Of a stretch of DNA of 64,000 nucleotides, positions 61,679 through 64,000 are shown piece after piece. Where the stretch lies: the NCBI RefSeq assembly GCF_901709675.1, contig NC_051098.1:13051918-13115917 (forward strand), in the 5' to 3' direction. Source of the DNA: Syngnathus acus (Eukaryota; Chordata; Actinopteri; Syngnathiformes; Syngnathidae). Within the stretch, counting starts at the first letter, position 1, and each line of letters begins with the position of its first letter. The notes under the pieces were generated by a model, which searched no databases, was not told the origin of the DNA, and saw nothing but the letters and a program-made list of their open reading frames with translations. Both the position numbers and the translations under genes were made by a program.

Positions 61679-64000
61679 GTAGGCGGCCGTTCCTCGGCGC
61701 TTTCTTGTTCTTTTGCCGTTCTCTGGCATGGCTTCATAACTGGCAAGAGCAAAAAGCTACTAACAAAGCTACAAGCCGTCTCCGATTCTATGTTTTGCTA
61801 ACAGCTTGCTCATGAATGAGTGTGGTAGTGAGCGTGTAGCGACCCATGGGGTCGCTAAGCAATTGCTTAGCGCTGACAAATGAAAGAAGTTGTAAAAAAT
61901 GCAAGTTGCTAGTGTTGGAAGGACTTAAGTGACTAAGCACCTGCCAAAAATCCGCAGTTGCTAAGCGCTAGCTGGCTAAGTGACAGGGTTTGCCAAAATG
62001 CTATCGCCGTGAGCTTTTTGTTGTTTTGAGATTTTCATTGGTTAGCGACAAAATTGGAGAAGCTAGCTTCACTTGGATGTAGCCAATGATACGTCGATGC
62101 TAATATCATAAAAGTGCGGGAATGAAGCAGTGTTGTGCAACTCTGAATAACGTTGGGGAAGTTGGTAGCGGGTTTATTGACGGATGATTCAGCAACATCG
62201 TGGTGGGCGAAGAAACATCTTACTTAAACGTATGGATTTTTTTGCGCTCTTTCCAGGCGGGGGTGGTGCTGTACCAACACTCTAGGCTTGTTAGTGACTC
62301 ACATCCTGTCTCGGGAACAACTTGTCATACAGTGCCTTTACTTTTATTTGCTATTCTTTCTTGATAGGAGGGAGGGGGGGGTGTATTGTGTGATAATTCA
62401 GGTGTGAGAGGCGGCCGTTAGTCACCAGACAGGAAAGCGAGGAAGCAATCGGCTCATACGAAGGGCCCCTGAACGCCACACAATGCGATGCAAAGACAAA
62501 GAGGAAAAGCCACTGAAGTCATTTTCTCTATTTATTGTCAATGAGCACGCTTTGTTCTACTGCCGCCGTCTGTGTCTTTGTGTTGAGTGACTCTAGAGAG
62601 ACGTTACTTCATTTATTCACATTCAGCTGCTGGATGTTTGCATACGCCGTTTCAATGCACACTTGGTTTTTCTGCCTGGTTGCGCAGCTCACTTAAAGTG
62701 GCCTAGTGCGAGTCGATAAAGCACGATCAAGGCGCAACCCATCTAGCTAGTCAACGAGTAAGGACAGACTTGACTTGTTCTTACTGGTGGCTGGTGAAGT
62801 AACAAACGTTTGTTTTCAAGTTTCTATATTGATCAACAAAAAATCTGTTTTGGACAAGTTCCCAAAGGTTCACAATCAGGCTTTTTTTTTTTTATACGAG
62901 CGGTGAAAGGTCACAGTCTAACCCAACATAGCTGCTGGGAGTTCCAACACGCCGGCCTGTCAAATTTCAGGGCAACAGATGACTGTCAAACACAGGGTTG
63001 GTTGCCGTTTGATGTGGCGAGGAATGCGGCGGCATGCCGGAACATGCCCACGCGCCTCGACATTGCAGGTGCTACGTGACGGGGAGATGAAACTGTTTCC
63101 TGGGCCGATTCAGGTCGAGACTTGTTTTCGTAATGTACAATGCCAATTCCTTGTTTATTATCTGGAGCGGCAAATACAAGACACGCTCTAAGCCAGAGGT
63201 TCTTAAACTCTTTACGTTCAAGAGAGTACATTTGCAAAGAGCCTCATAAGCCAGTTTAACCTAACGACCTAAATGCCAAAGTAATTATTTGTTTTTGGAA
63301 TGCTTCATCTAAATATTGACATGACCTGTCTGCAAAACGATTAGCATTGTTTACAATACATAAAGCTTGTGTCTCAATTTTTCACCTCAGTTTCCAGGGG
63401 AATCCTTATTTGTCTCAGACAAGATTGTTTACGATCTCAAAGTTTGGGTTCCAAACAGCTATTTTTAAGCGTTTTGAATTAAAAGAGATGCGAAAGGTTT
63501 TTCTTTGGATGAAATGCGAATGTGTAGCAACATATTGTCGGGATAGAACGAGCGAGGACATGCTAAGTTGTGATTCGAAGACTCTCCGGGCAAGCTTAGC
63601 AGCGGCTTGTCGGCACCTAACCGTGTCATTGCCAACAGGTAGCATTATCCGGAGCGATTTGATTTTGAAGTCTCTAAAATGCTAACAGCTTGATTTCTGC
63701 TCACTCCAAGATTAACAGTGTGTCACAAAAGGGATTAACATTGCTAACATTATATATAACTAGCTGAGTGCTTAGCTACAAAGGACCTCTCGACTCTTCC
63801 AATAGCACTTTTTTGGTATTAGGTTCTGTTAAATTTTCAGGTCCATGTAATGCTAACATTTAGCGCCTTACTGATTGAGAAAAAGTGCTATAAAAGTATA
63901 TCTTGTGATGAGAAGACTCCTGAACCAACTGGTAGCTAATATCGCGTACCTGCTAACAGGTAGCATTAGTCCGCAGCAATGTGATTTTGCGGTCTGGAAA
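61679..64000 (+). other. nectin1: Start of intron 5, no further exon recognised
   Basis: It begins GTAGGC and continues to the window end without a recognisable transmembrane or cytoplasmic nectin exon. The reading frame stays open past the donor for 45 codons to a stop at 61813-61815, so retention would give a soluble product. It holds an overlapping pair of inverted repeats at 61837-61872, and GCTA-rich sequence at about 61840-62000 and 63560-63960. Confidence 0.65.
61837..61872. repeat. Overlapping hairpin and 20-bp perfect palindrome
   Basis: 61837-61845 (TAGCGACCC) pairs perfectly with 61849-61857 (GGGTCGCTA) around a 3-base loop. 61853-61872 (CGCTAAGCAATTGCTTAGCG) is a perfect 20-bp palindrome. 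The two share 61853-61857, so they would be mutually exclusive structures. Confidence 0.9.

Noticed and set aside
1-64000. CRISPR array, prokaryotic operon, phage or rRNA
   Set aside because: No regular repeat-spacer pattern, no dense ORFs or ribosome-binding sites; introns and CpG promoter show a vertebrate genome.

Overview
The window looks like vertebrate, most likely teleost (probably percomorph), genomic DNA. It has no compact gene array. It has large AT-rich non-coding stretches, many microsatellites, fish-type dispersed repeats, a CpG-rich promoter, and short exons separated by GT-AG introns.

One gene can be supported: the 5' part of a nectin-1-like cell-adhesion gene on the + strand. 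Five coding exons were found: exon 1 at 14523-14577 (signal peptide), exon 2 at about 55402-55770 (Ig V domain), exon 3 at 57473-57772 (first C2-type Ig domain), and exons 4 and 5 at 58489-58606 and 61527-61678 (second C2-type domain). The transmembrane and cytoplasmic exons lie beyond the right edge. Intron 1 is about 40.8 kb and fills most of the window. A GC-rich promoter/5'UTR (about 13850-14522) carries a perfect CRE site, a tetranucleotide repeat and three short upstream ORFs.

The main anomaly is in exon 2. Homology to nectin-1 needs three reading-frame changes within about 65 bp, each explained by one missing base, and the splice donor also appears to lack one base. Exons 1, 3, 4 and 5 are clean. 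This is either a local assembly or consensus error, or a damaged V-domain exon.

Layout: 1-13849 is gene-poor upstream DNA with a TIR-bearing DNA transposon remnant (7626-8293) and several local repeats. 13850-14577 is the promoter and exon 1. 14578-55401 is intron 1, containing microsatellites, dispersed repeat remnants, a tRNA-like SINE fragment, diverged local duplications and telomere-like degenerate minisatellites. 55402-61678 is the exon cluster. 61679-64000 is the start of intron 5. No second gene, functional tRNA or rRNA, CRISPR array or intact transposase was recognised. I found no convincing new biological system; the exon 2 anomaly, the CpG-rich 5' region and the repeat architecture are the parts worth a second look.
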